Source: Bacteroidales bacterium (GTDB lineage Bacteria > Bacteroidota > Bacteroidia > Bacteroidales > Muribaculaceae). From it: a stretch of 36,760 nucleotides of DNA. The DNA is taken from contig SFEA01000022.1 in the NCBI GenBank assembly GCA_004557385.1, positions 1-36,760 on the forward strand, given 5' to 3'. How positions within the stretch are numbered: position 1 is the stretch's first letter; every line of letters begins with the position of its first letter. Below are positions 24,601 through 32,067 of the stretch, in pieces. The notes under the pieces were generated by a model. The model was not told the DNA's origin, ran no database searches, and was given only the letters and a program-made list of their open reading frames with translations. Made by a program: the position numbers and the translations under genes.

Positions 24601-25298
24601 ACATTGGTGCCGTCGATTGAAATCTTTTGCAGCAGCGGACATTGAGTCGGGTCGAGCGCGTTGAGCGATTTGTTTGCCCAGGCGTCGAAAGTCACCAGGT
24701 TAGGATAGTCGGTGAGGGTGAACGAATCGGTCATTTTTTCAATCTGACCGATGTCGAGAATCATCAGATTGGGCTTGCTGCCAATCACAAGCGGACTTTT
24801 GTTGAATGGATTGTCGTTAAGGTAAAGGGCTCTCAGCTGGTTGTAGTTGGTGAGGTCGAGGCTCTCCAACTCGTTGTGGCTGAGGTCGAGGATGCGCAGG
24901 TTGGTGCACTCGGGCATCTCGATTGAGCGTATGTAGCATCCGCTGGCGTTGAGCACGTCGATAATCGAAGGGTCGTCGGCATAGATGCGAATCACGTCGT
25001 CTTTCGACACGTTGCAAGTGATGAAAGTGCCGCTCCACGAGCCTTCTCCGTCGAGTTGGGCAATTTTAAGTTCGTGTTCTTCTAATCCGTAGCCACAATC
25101 GACGTCGATATAGGTGCCTTCTATCGTGCCGCCGATGAGAATGGTCGCCACATTGCTTTCGCCGTTAGTGGCGTAGGCCGATGTCTTGATGGTGATGGCA
25201 GGCTTGTCGTCGCTGTCCTGCGCCATGGCAGCCGAGGCGAAGCCTATAGCCAGCACAGCCATCAGGGCACGAAGCCAAAGTTTGTGTAATGTTTTCAT
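21615..25298 (-). CDS. Giant secreted leucine-rich-repeat protein with threefold module
   Basis: A 1227-residue protein with a signal peptide (cleavage near AMA, residue 26) and a type IX secretion-style C-terminal domain (about 1145-1227, ending TTTKVVVK), so it should be displayed or released at the surface. It has three LRR blocks at about 115-350, 555-715 and 900-1050, with repeats of the form LxxLDLSxNxLxxIDL. Each block ends with a similar phrase (NYFNFATLPLP, NALSFATLPTF, NKFRFSTLPKD) and each is followed by a Tyr-rich linker and a beta-rich domain, so the protein reads as three copies of a module of roughly 350-400 residues. It begins 36 bases after the subtilase stop, so the two are probably one transcript. 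It resembles surface LRR proteins used in adhesion; the ligand is unknown. Confidence 0.88.
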   Translation of the reverse strand: MKTLHKLWLRALMAVLAIGFASAAMAQDSDDKPAITIKTSAYATNGESNVATILIGGTIEGTYIDVDCGYGLEEHELKIAQLDGEGSWSGTFITCNVSKDDVIRIYADDPSIIDVLNASGCYIRSIEMPECTNLRILDLSHNELESLDLTNYNQLRALYLNDNPFNKSPLVIGSKPNLMILDIGQIEKMTDSFTLTDYPNLVTFDAWANKSLNALDPTQCPLLQKISIDGTNVASLDLSNNEHLTILNISDTRIDEIDLSNTPYLNQLYCDHLSGSVNKGVKLKSLDLSHSPNLIYLFASGNDFTSIDLSNNIYLQDIYLNDNKLTTIDLEKNVNLNNVVLRNNYFNFATLPLPSESWNQYDYMQRNMPIERTQKVGAVIDFSDKVLREGYNTTMAVYMTSETDPNSRVELDETYYSYDAGKLTLLKETTDSVYVAFACDAFPQITLASMPLRTDKFIVKSEENFGKDDVALSFAAPISSSGVDITMSIGILGASAQSPKMFYVDFGDGVKQGFVATTSSELPVIPNVNAINSRMGKVTVYVPEGEMVGAFGISGITLNSINLSNLRAAKTLKIENADLYSIDLGWCRSLSSLTLHGNHFSSLNIRGVNDGYQKTLLTDIDLSNNEIASVTLNDGYTIHHLDLSHNKLTELNLKDTDMLQWLSVKDNDLTTINLSYCTLMTDLDISDNNISSIVLPSENSFKRVHVEGNALSFATLPTFDGAEEYTFSPQDDVTIPTIGPGCDLAEHNFENATVYVLKFEDGTECALGTDYTVDGGKIRYLEPLIGKKVFAEMTNPNFAGLTLKTTVMEAAAMPTHVFGTFTTTNNATGTLIMVAKEPSTLVCIDWKGDGVELEQYIIGTSPTRFDVTSHAGCTARVYSYNENSGITVFSISNVMMSSADFSPMTELTALTVKGAGLSAITMPEAAIEELNLDSNSLSSIDLSKYASSLKYLFLNSNQFTEFDASAYPNLMLLGMNNNQLTKIKLDNEWMWQLALSTNQLPEIDLTGVPRMEQISLDHNQLETLDVTGLNDLRVLLIDNNKFRFSTLPKDNGYTLYSYSNQADLPVELVNGEVDLSSEAVIDGVETVYRWFVSKPYFDEYGELTGEELYVDDEYNTDKGVTYFHTMIDNIVGALTNETFPKLTLYTKAFDITTTGIDAISTDETCVNVENGCIVATNCGNNTMRVYGANGALICTAAPANGVAATSQLLPGIYVVAIANTTTKVVVK

Positions 25299-25334
25299 TA
25301 TTGTGATGTTTTAGTTAAAATTCTCGTTGTATTG

Positions 25335-27656
25335 TCACTTAACCACGATGCACTTTGAGTGACGGCCGTTTACGTTCACAACGTAGTAGCCCGGGGTGAG
25401 GGCTTCGAGGTTGATGGTGTCCTCGTTGCCTTCGGCGCGTTGTTGCAGCACGCAAGCACCCATTGTGGTGTAAACTGTTGTGTTGATGTTCTTGGCATCG
25501 GCAAGGAACACCTTGAACGAGCGTTCGCCGGTGGGCTGAACCACCAGACGGTTGTCGTCGGCATTCACGCTGCCAATACCTGCTTCTTTGCGGCGAATCA
25601 CTTCCTTGAGGCCTTCGTAGGCGTCGAATTTGCCGGCTCCAACCTTCACTTGGTCGGGTTCGAGGTCGGTGTATTGGTCCTTATGGGCTGTTTGGGCAAT
25701 TATATCTTTCACATCGTTGAGGGTCAAGTCGGGGTCGGCTTCAAGCCACAATGCAATGGCACCGGCCACGTGAGGCGACGCCATTGATGTGCCCATTGCC
25801 CAGCCAAACGAATCTTTGCGAGTGGTATTTGGCACCACAGCCGATGTGGCAGCCTCGTCGGCGTAGTCGGCATTCTCGTAATAGTGGCTCATCGACGAGA
25901 TTATTACTGCACCCGGTGCAAGCACGTGCGGCAGGTTGCGGCCGTCGATAAGTGTGCCATACGACGAGAACGAGGTTGCCTCGTTCACCGGTGTGTTGTA
26001 TGAAGCACGATACATCAAACCGTCAAGAGCGCCCCATTCGCTGGCTGAATTGTAGCTGCCCACCACAAGCAGGCTTTTGCCGGTGGCAAGGTCGCTGATT
26101 GAGCCGTTGTTCATGCCGTCGTCCCAACCTTCGATGTCGTTGTTGCTGAAATATGAAAACTGACCGTCGCAGTAGGTGTCGACGCGCTGACCCTCGGTGC
26201 CTTTTACTACGAATCCCACTTTATATTTACCGCTGGCGTTACTTTCGCTGTTTATGAGCGTATAATCAACAACGGCACAAAAACGGTTGCTATATTCATC
26301 GTAGCTCCAACCCAAGCCAATGAAGCCTTCAAAATATTGTCCAAGAGTCTGGTCAATGATGTCGGTTGACGACTCTTGATAATCGGCCGACGATACCCAA
26401 TATTTGCCTGTGCCTTCGGTGGTTTCGTCGATAGTCATGGAAAGATATTTTGCGATTCTGCCACGAGCCGAGTTGTAAATCACACATGTAATTTCAGTGA
26501 CAGGCGTATTGTCGTTGCTGTAGATTTCCACTGAACCTGCACGGGCATAACGAGTTTCTGAGTTAATCTCGGCATTGTAGCCTTCGATGAAAGTCTTCAA
26601 TTCGGTGTCGGTGCTGGTGAATGTTTTGTTGCAAGCGATGTTCATGTCGCCCTCGTTGCCAGCCGACACGCAGATGATGGCGTTGTAGTCCTCGGCTAAG
26701 GCGTCGAAAAATTGGTTGATTACGCCGGTGCCGTCGTGTGTGCCGGTGTTGCTGCCCAGCGACAGGTTGATTACTGACGGCTTGTTTTCCTTGTCGGCGT
26801 ACATCAAGATGTCTTCCACGCCGGTGGCAATCACAATGTCGTAGAGTTCGCCGCACGCTGCAGCTATTTCGCTCTCGTAAGCCACGCCGTAGTAGGGGTT
26901 AGCCATCGACGATATATTTGCCAAGCCGGTTGATGCATCAGCTTCAGCCACGTTCAGTTCGCCGCGATAGCCACCTGCCATGATGCCCATGGTGTGAGTG
27001 CCGTGAAACGACGAGTTGTCGTCAGTGGTGAATTTGTTGATGGTGGTTGCGTCGTAAACTTTACGAATCACGCATTTGTCTGTGCTTGTGGCGTTAGGGT
27101 CGATGGTGAGATATTCAAAATGGTTGATGCGACTGTTGCCATCGGCATCCTGAAAGTTGATGTGGTTAGGGTCGATGCCGCCATCAACAATGCCTGCAAT
27201 CACGCCTTTGCCTGTGTAAGCCTGTGTGAGGTTGAGTCCTTGATGAATCTTGTCGACGCCGGTCAAGGCGCGTGCGTTATTCAACTTTGGCGTCAAGGTG
27301 CGCGACAGTTGCATGTGGCGCACACACTTCAGCTGCGACACCTTCTCGACTTGCTCTGTAGGCACAGCCACAAAGGCAAAGCCATGGCTGCTGCGCAGCA
27401 CTGTCACGCCTTCGTTCTGCAAATCTTGTTCGGTGTAGCCGTCGTTTAGGCGGATGATTGCCAACATATTGCTGTTTGGCACGCCTAAGCCGCGCTTCAG
27501 TGCTTTCATCTTTTGAGAGAATTGGCTATCGGACATTTTAGCCAATTCCAGTCGCTTAGTGCGCAGCTGTGCCTTGCTCAGCAGGTCGAGTTTCGACTGT
27601 GAAGCAGCGGGAAGCACTGCAAACGCCAAAGCCAACAGAAGTAGAAATTTCTTCAT
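25335..27656 (-). CDS. Secreted subtilisin-like serine protease (S8) with type IX tail
   Basis: A 773-residue S8 peptidase. Signal peptide about 1-20 (ends PAASQ), then an I9-like prodomain region (about 60-125, with MLAIIRLNDGYTEQDL), then the catalytic domain. Catalytic residues are visible: Asp158 (AGIVDGGID), His218 (FHGTHTMG) and Ser624 (GTSMASPHVAG), with the oxyanion Asn334 in SAGNEG. The stretch between Asn334 and Ser624 is long (about 290 residues), containing an inserted beta-rich domain (about 345-490). The C-terminus (about 695-773) is a type IX sorting-type domain ending KCIVVK. It probably cleaves proteins outside the cell. It lies 5' of the LRR gene on the same strand. Confidence 0.92.
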   Translation of the reverse strand: MKKFLLLLALAFAVLPAASQSKLDLLSKAQLRTKRLELAKMSDSQFSQKMKALKRGLGVPNSNMLAIIRLNDGYTEQDLQNEGVTVLRSSHGFAFVAVPTEQVEKVSQLKCVRHMQLSRTLTPKLNNARALTGVDKIHQGLNLTQAYTGKGVIAGIVDGGIDPNHINFQDADGNSRINHFEYLTIDPNATSTDKCVIRKVYDATTINKFTTDDNSSFHGTHTMGIMAGGYRGELNVAEADASTGLANISSMANPYYGVAYESEIAAACGELYDIVIATGVEDILMYADKENKPSVINLSLGSNTGTHDGTGVINQFFDALAEDYNAIICVSAGNEGDMNIACNKTFTSTDTELKTFIEGYNAEINSETRYARAGSVEIYSNDNTPVTEITCVIYNSARGRIAKYLSMTIDETTEGTGKYWVSSADYQESSTDIIDQTLGQYFEGFIGLGWSYDEYSNRFCAVVDYTLINSESNASGKYKVGFVVKGTEGQRVDTYCDGQFSYFSNNDIEGWDDGMNNGSISDLATGKSLLVVGSYNSASEWGALDGLMYRASYNTPVNEATSFSSYGTLIDGRNLPHVLAPGAVIISSMSHYYENADYADEAATSAVVPNTTRKDSFGWAMGTSMASPHVAGAIALWLEADPDLTLNDVKDIIAQTAHKDQYTDLEPDQVKVGAGKFDAYEGLKEVIRRKEAGIGSVNADDNRLVVQPTGERSFKVFLADAKNINTTVYTTMGACVLQQRAEGNEDTINLEALTPGYYVVNVNGRHSKCIVVK

Positions 27657-27681
27657 GTCTTGAATTATTTTGGTGATAAAT

Positions 27682-27713
27682 TAAAGATGCAGATGATTGT
27701 TTAATAAAGCAAA
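27682..27713 (-). promoter_or_regulatory. Promoter candidate for the protease-LRR unit
   Basis: On the minus strand TTTG (27710-27713) lies 20 bases before CATCTTTA (27682-27689). The first box is inside the T-run of the preceding terminator. The second box differs from TAnnTTTG at two positions, so confidence is low. Confidence 0.33.
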
Positions 27714-27768
27714 AACAATGCCTGCAGCAGTCATCCATTTGGTTTTAGGTGAGCCGCTGCCGGCATTG
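27710..27768 (-). terminator. Terminator after the 615-residue surface protein gene
   Basis: On the minus strand CAATGCC and GCAGC arms pair with GCTGC and GGCATTG (12 of 13 positions, one mismatch) around a 27-base loop, followed by TTTTTG. It is about 94 bases past the stop codon of the gene ending at 27862, and it separates that gene from the protease. Confidence 0.65.
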
Positions 27769-27861
27769 TCGAGTTAGAATATTTGTGACATTCTGTTATG
27801 TTTCAAAAATTCGTCGTATTACTGAGCAGTTTTTTTTAACTCTGCCCATCGGAGGGCAAAA

Positions 27862-29709
27862 TCATTTAACAACAATCTTCTTGCCGTTCATGATGTAGAT
27901 GCCGGCTGGCAGAGAGTTGACGCTTTGAGCGTCGGCGGCTTTCAGCACCATCACACCTTGAGTGTTGTATACGTTGCCGGTTGCTGCGTCGGCTTCAATC
28001 GAGCTGATGCCGTCGTTGCCAAGCACCACCGACACATTGCTGTTGGCTGCCACGTTGAATGTGTAAGCGCCGTCTTCACCAATTGTCAACGGTTCATTGT
28101 TAACCTTAACAGTGATTTGAGTGTCAGCATCGTTTGCAGCAATCTTGATTTCAGTGCCACCAAATGCTTCCAAAGTTTCAGTGAAATTGCTGATTGTGGT
28201 GATACGGTCGGCAGTAACAGTCACCTCTGAAGCTGCATCGTTTGCCACATCGAATGTTACATTATAGGTGGTTGGTTCAGCCTTCAAGAACAACTTGTAT
28301 ACATCACCGTCAGCCATAGTCAAGTTATAGTAAGTGCCGCCCACATAGGCAGGAGCTACCAGTTCATTGTCCTTGTAAAGCTTGCAGATTGGTGAATTGT
28401 AAGCGCCGATTTGGAAATCGTTGTCGCCATCGCAGAACGGAATCACGTTGTATCCGCTCTCTAAGTTAATATTGCTGCGGTCGCTACGCGACATATATCG
28501 GTGACCTGCAGCTGTAACATCGTCAACATACACCACAACAGTCTTGTCGCGTACGATTGCACCACTTTCCACAGTCACCTCCAAGCCATCAGAGCATGTA
28601 ACAACGTAGGCATTATTATAGTTAGTGCTATAAGTGTTGTCGTTGTTGTCAGTAACCGATGTAATGTAGCAGCCTGAGTTGGCAACTATCTGAATAGTGC
28701 TATTGTTTTCCGGAACCTCAAGGTTGTTCTCTCCGGCAACAAGGCCGGTGTAAATGATGTTATTATACATCTCGCCCTTATAAACAGTGATATGCGAAGG
28801 GTCGGTGATAGTAAGTTTCACCTTGTACACTGCATACTTGTGAGCATTAACATAGAATGTGGTAGTGCCGGTAACGTAGGTACTATACGAAGTGTAAACC
28901 GATTGCGATGAGCCGTTAACTTTGAAATTATCAACTTTGTATTCAGTGGTATTGAAGAACACTTCAATCAAAGAGCCGCATTGCACTTCAAAGTTCTCGT
29001 CGTTATAGTTGGTTACTTCAACACCGTCAACAGTCACTTTAGTGATTATTTCTTGCGATTCTTCATTCTCGTAGTTGAACTTAACCGATTCCTTTTTGTC
29101 AGGATAGTTAGCTTGAATCTTAATCACGTCGCCATTTGCTGGTGTAATATTCCAACCTGTGCCGTTTGGAGCCTGTTCAACATCATTCAGCCATACCTTA
29201 TATAATGGTTTGCTCATTACCGGACGGATAGAAAATGGAACTTCGTCGGTTGTGCTGAATTTAACGGTGTTGTCTCCATTCTCCAAATTCACCACAGTGT
29301 TGTTGTAGCGTTGAACTGACACTTTCGATGCGTCATCAACATTCACAGTGCAGCTGGCATTGCGCACATCGTCGGCATTATACGATGTAACGGTGTAGGT
29401 CTCTCCATCGTCAGTACCGTTATAGATGTAACAATCAGTTTTGCTATACGACGACATCACATCTGCACCCGTAGATTTCTTGATTACCGATTTCAAGAAA
29501 ATCCCGTCTTTAGCCTTGATGTAAATACTCGAATACTGTGCAACTGTGATTGTGTTGTCGCCATTATTCTCAAATTCGTAGTTGGTGCCATTATAGGTGT
29601 AATACACCCTGTCCTTACTATCGACGTTAACGATAATGGTTTCTGCATTTGCTGCTATGCCCAAAACACTAAGCATAAACAGCATAATTACTGAGTAGAT
29701 TTTCTTCAT
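27862..29709 (-). CDS. Secreted beta-repeat surface protein with type IX tail
   Basis: A 615-residue protein with a signal peptide (cleavage near NAE, residue 23) and a type IX C-terminal domain (about 545-615) with VYNTQGVMVL and LPAGIYIMNGKKIVVK, the typical Bacteroidetes last strands. The middle is built from degenerate beta-rich repeats of about 90 residues: strand pairs such as VNVDSKDRVYYTYNG, VNVDDASKVSVQRYNN, LTITDPSHITVYKG and VYVDDVTAAGHRYMS recur, each followed by NLENGDNT/NLESGYNV-like turns. No enzymatic motif is seen. It is more A/T rich at third positions than its neighbours. Transcribed from a TATCTTTG promoter with a leader of about 180 bases. Likely a surface adhesin or structural protein; the role is unknown. 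Confidence 0.8.
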   Translation of the reverse strand: MKKIYSVIMLFMLSVLGIAANAETIIVNVDSKDRVYYTYNGTNYEFENNGDNTITVAQYSSIYIKAKDGIFLKSVIKKSTGADVMSSYSKTDCYIYNGTDDGETYTVTSYNADDVRNASCTVNVDDASKVSVQRYNNTVVNLENGDNTVKFSTTDEVPFSIRPVMSKPLYKVWLNDVEQAPNGTGWNITPANGDVIKIQANYPDKKESVKFNYENEESQEIITKVTVDGVEVTNYNDENFEVQCGSLIEVFFNTTEYKVDNFKVNGSSQSVYTSYSTYVTGTTTFYVNAHKYAVYKVKLTITDPSHITVYKGEMYNNIIYTGLVAGENNLEVPENNSTIQIVANSGCYITSVTDNNDNTYSTNYNNAYVVTCSDGLEVTVESGAIVRDKTVVVYVDDVTAAGHRYMSRSDRSNINLESGYNVIPFCDGDNDFQIGAYNSPICKLYKDNELVAPAYVGGTYYNLTMADGDVYKLFLKAEPTTYNVTFDVANDAASEVTVTADRITTISNFTETLEAFGGTEIKIAANDADTQITVKVNNEPLTIGEDGAYTFNVAANSNVSVVLGNDGISSIEADAATGNVYNTQGVMVLKAADAQSVNSLPAGIYIMNGKKIVVK

Positions 29710-29773
29710 AGATTTATATATTTTAATTTAGTGTTAAATCACATCAGCTCTTGCTTTCGGCAGTAACTTAACG

Positions 29774-29814
29774 GCTTGCTTTTATCAAGCATCGCAAACA
29801 CTTCGTTATGCTTG
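29774..29814 (-). promoter_or_regulatory. Leader with mutually exclusive hairpins upstream of the surface protein gene
   Basis: In the minus-strand leader between promoter and start codon, CAAGCAT (29808-29814) can pair with ATGCTTG (29786-29792), a 7-bp stem with a 15-base loop. Alternatively GCTTG (29786-29790) can pair with the downstream CAAGC (29774-29778), with a 7-base loop. The central strand is shared, so the two stems exclude each other, as in attenuators. No ligand-binding family was recognised. Confidence 0.4.
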
Positions 29815-29894
29815 AATGTGCAGATTTTGCTACAACATAAAAACTAATTAGTAAAATAGCCACTATTTACAGCCATAATTGTCCTAAAACACCG

Positions 29895-29928
29895 CAAAGA
29901 TAATGATAAATATTTAAAACTATGCAAA
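29895..29928 (-). promoter_or_regulatory. Promoter of the 615-residue surface protein gene
   Basis: On the minus strand TTTG (29925-29928), a 22-base spacer, then TATCTTTG (29895-29902). The leader to ATG 29709 would be about 180 bases. The rest of the interval 29929-30124 is AT-rich with no supported gene. Confidence 0.55.
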
Positions 29929-30124
29929 AAATATACATAAAATTATTTGCAATTATTTAGAGAACTTGCAAATAGGCGATAGATTGTTGCTAATAGGCGT
30001 GTTTTAGATATAGATTGTTAGAATTCGCCAAAAAAATAAATATTTGTTAACATTTTGCTTGGCTGTGTGCTGTGCAGAAGCCCTTTTTTCGTGCCTTGCT
30101 AAATACATGTTATCTTATCGGTGC

Positions 30125-30167
30125 AAAAACGCCCACCATAGCCATCGCTATAGTGGGCGTTTTTTTT
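30125..30167 (-). terminator. Bidirectional-looking terminator after ilvA
   Basis: A 14-position stem ACGCCCAC.ATAGC with one mismatch, loop CATC, with A-run on the left (30125-30129) and eight T residues on the right (30160-30167). It lies 21 bases past the ilvA stop codon at 30188, and works on the minus strand as the end of the ridA-ilvA unit. Confidence 0.8.
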
Positions 30168-30187
30168 GTATGGATGCCGGAAAAAAA

Positions 30188-31393
30188 CTATTCTACAATG
30201 CTGATGCCTTGTTCCAGCAAAGCCTGGCGAATTTGTTCGATGTGCTCGTTGTTGCGGGTTTCCATCGACACGCGCAGCAGGCAGGAGTTGACGTTGGCAG
30301 CCGAGGCAGTGCGTTCGTGCAGCACCGAAATCACGTTGGCGCCGGTAGCGGCAAGCACGTGAGTGACTTGGTTGAGCTGACCGGGTTTGTCGGTGAGTTG
30401 TAGCACGAGGGTGCATTCGCGACCGCTCTTCATCAAGCCGCGGCTGATGATTCGGCTCAAGAAGGTGACGTCGATGTTACCGCCGCTCACGAGGCAAACG
30501 GTGCGCTTGCCTTCAACAGGCACTTTGCCGAACATGGCGGCAGCCACCGACACGGCGCCGGCACCTTCGGCAATGAGTTTATGCTTCTCGAGCAGATGCA
30601 GTATGGCAGCCGAAATCTCGTCTTCGCTAACGGTGACAATCTTGTCGACGTAGCGCTGGCAATATTCAAAGGTGTGAACGCCCGGCTCTTTCACGGCTAT
30701 GCCGTCGGCAATGGTCGACACGCTGCTGAGGCGCTCGATGGTGCCGTGTTCGATGCTTTGCACCATGCTCGGGGCGCCTTCGGCTTGCACGCCGTAGACC
30801 TTTATGTTGGGGTTGAGCTGCTTGGCAGTGTAAGCCACGCCACTGATGAGTCCGCCGCCGCCCACGGGCACGATGATGCTGTCGACGTTAGGCATGTCGT
30901 CGAGAATCTCCAGGGCGATGGTGCCCTGTCCGGCAATCACCAGCGGATTGTCGAACGGATGCACGAAGGTCATGCCTTTTTCGTCCTTGAGCTGCAAGGC
31001 GCGGTTGTAGGCGTCGTCGTAGACGCCCGGCACGAGGCATATCTCGGCGCCGTAGCTGCGAGTGGCTTCCACCTTCGAGATTGGAGCACCGGCGGGCAAG
31101 CAGATGGTTGACTTGATGCCGCATTTGGCAGCAGCCAGAGCCACGCCTTGGGCATGGTTGCCGGCAGAGCAGGCTATCACGCCGCGGCTCTTTTCCTCAT
31201 CGCTCAGTTGCGAAATCATGTAGCTGGCACCACGAACCTTAAACGAACCGGTGATTTGCAGGTTCTCGGGTTTGATGAAGATGTCGCAGCCTTTGCGTAT
31301 TGTAGGGGCAGCGATAAGGTCGGTGTGGCGAATGATGCTTTTGAGCACATGCGAAGCTTTATACACTTCGTTGAGCGAAAGTTCTCTTTCCAT
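30188..31393 (-). CDS. ilvA: Threonine ammonia-lyase (threonine dehydratase) with ACT domain
   Basis: A PLP enzyme that deaminates L-threonine to 2-oxobutanoate, feeding isoleucine synthesis or threonine breakdown. It has 401 residues. The PLP lysine is Lys52 in GSFKVRGA; the phosphate-binding loop is VGGGGLISG; SAGNHAQGVALAAA is the substrate-loop region. The C-terminal domain (about 325-401) is a single ACT-like regulatory domain starting ECTLVLQLTDKPGQ. This single-ACT layout matches the TdcB-like long form of Bacteria rather than E. coli IlvA, which has two ACT-like units. Neighbour ridA begins 16 bases upstream on the same strand and handles the enamine product. Isoleucine feedback is plausible but not readable here. 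Confidence 0.93.
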   Translation of the reverse strand: MERELSLNEVYKASHVLKSIIRHTDLIAAPTIRKGCDIFIKPENLQITGSFKVRGASYMISQLSDEEKSRGVIACSAGNHAQGVALAAAKCGIKSTICLPAGAPISKVEATRSYGAEICLVPGVYDDAYNRALQLKDEKGMTFVHPFDNPLVIAGQGTIALEILDDMPNVDSIIVPVGGGGLISGVAYTAKQLNPNIKVYGVQAEGAPSMVQSIEHGTIERLSSVSTIADGIAVKEPGVHTFEYCQRYVDKIVTVSEDEISAAILHLLEKHKLIAEGAGAVSVAAAMFGKVPVEGKRTVCLVSGGNIDVTFLSRIISRGLMKSGRECTLVLQLTDKPGQLNQVTHVLAATGANVISVLHERTASAANVNSCLLRVSMETRNNEHIEQIRQALLEQGISIVE

Positions 31394-31409
31394 GGTTTCG
31401 GGTTAAGGA

Positions 31410-31787
31410 TTATTTTGCTGCGATGGTTTCAACTTCCACGAGCACGTTCTTTGGCAGAGTTTTCACAGCCACAGCGCTGCGGGCAGGAAAATCGCCGCTG
31501 AATTGCTGAGCGTATACGGCGTTCATGGCAGCAAAGTCAGCCATGTCGCTGAGGAATACGGTGGTCTTAACCACGTTGTCGAAGCTGTAGCCGGCTTCGG
31601 TGAGGATGGCGCGGATGTTCTTGAACGATTGGGTGGTTTGTTCGGTAATGCCGCCTGCCACGATTTCGCCGGTTGCCGGGTCGATTGGAATTTGACCTGA
31701 GATAAAGAGCATTCCGTTCACTTCGATTGCCTGACTATAGGGGCCGATTGCCGCTGGGGCGTTTGTTGTGCTAATCACTTTTTTCAT
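31410..31787 (-). CDS. ridA: RidA family reactive enamine/imine deaminase
   Basis: A 125-residue RidA (YjgF/UK114) trimer-forming enzyme that hydrolyses the 2-aminoacrylate and 2-aminocrotonate intermediates made by threonine dehydratase. I use ATG 31787 because the protein then starts MKKVISTTNAPAAIGPYSQA, the standard family N-terminus; the open frame continues upstream without homology-like sequence. Other marks: SGQIPIDPATGEIV, and in the C-terminal part PARSAVAVKTLPKNVLVEVE with the catalytic-site Arg of that motif. It sits directly before ilvA, so the two steps are likely co-expressed. Confidence 0.95.
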   Translation of the reverse strand: MKKVISTTNAPAAIGPYSQAIEVNGMLFISGQIPIDPATGEIVAGGITEQTTQSFKNIRAILTEAGYSFDNVVKTTVFLSDMADFAAMNAVYAQQFSGDFPARSAVAVKTLPKNVLVEVETIAAK

Positions 31788-31828
31788 GTCGATATTCTGT
31801 TTTAGTTTATGTTTTTTGTTTCTTTCTG

Positions 31829-31836
31829 CAAAGATA
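31829..31836 (-). promoter_or_regulatory. -7 box of the ridA-ilvA unit, proximal copy
   Basis: TATCTTTG on the minus strand, with TTGG 21 bases upstream as the other box. It is part of a 19-bp sequence (31818-31836) that is repeated exactly at 31903-31921. The leader would be about 35 bases. Confidence 0.5.
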
Positions 31837-31913
31837 GTGACAGTGAGTGCAGAATCGCCAAGCAAAGCTTGAGCGTTATGCCGAACGCAACCTATTTTCG
31901 CAGTTTCTTTCTG

Positions 31914-31921
31914 CAAAGATA
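31914..31921 (-). promoter_or_regulatory. -7 box of the ridA-ilvA unit, distal copy
   Basis: A second TATCTTTG on the minus strand, 85 bases upstream of the first and inside the second copy of the 19-bp direct repeat. No good TTTG is present at the usual distance, so it may be weak. Confidence 0.35.
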
Positions 31922-32004
31922 CGTAAAAGTAACATACGCAGGAGTGATTAGGCGAGGAAAAGCAAAAAAAAATTAAGTGAGTGGGTGGTTTCGCCGAAAA
32001 TTGC

Positions 32005-32012
32005 TAACTTTG
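32005..32012 (+). promoter_or_regulatory. -7 box upstream of the lipoprotein gene at 32068
   Basis: TAACTTTG matches the Bacteroidetes consensus. The upstream box is poor (GTGG at the expected place). The leader would be about 50 bases. Confidence 0.45.
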
Positions 32013-32067
32013 TTTCAAATAAAATAACTGAATCAGTAACAACAAAAAAACAATTATTTACGGGATA

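Larger units (their letters stand above)
31818..31921. repeat. 19-bp direct repeat carrying duplicated promoter boxes
   Basis: GTTTCTTTCTGCAAAGATA occurs at 31818-31836 and 31903-31921, an exact repeat with 85-base spacing. Each copy carries the -7 box of a minus-strand promoter, so the repeat probably arose by duplication of the promoter region of ridA. Confidence 0.7.
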
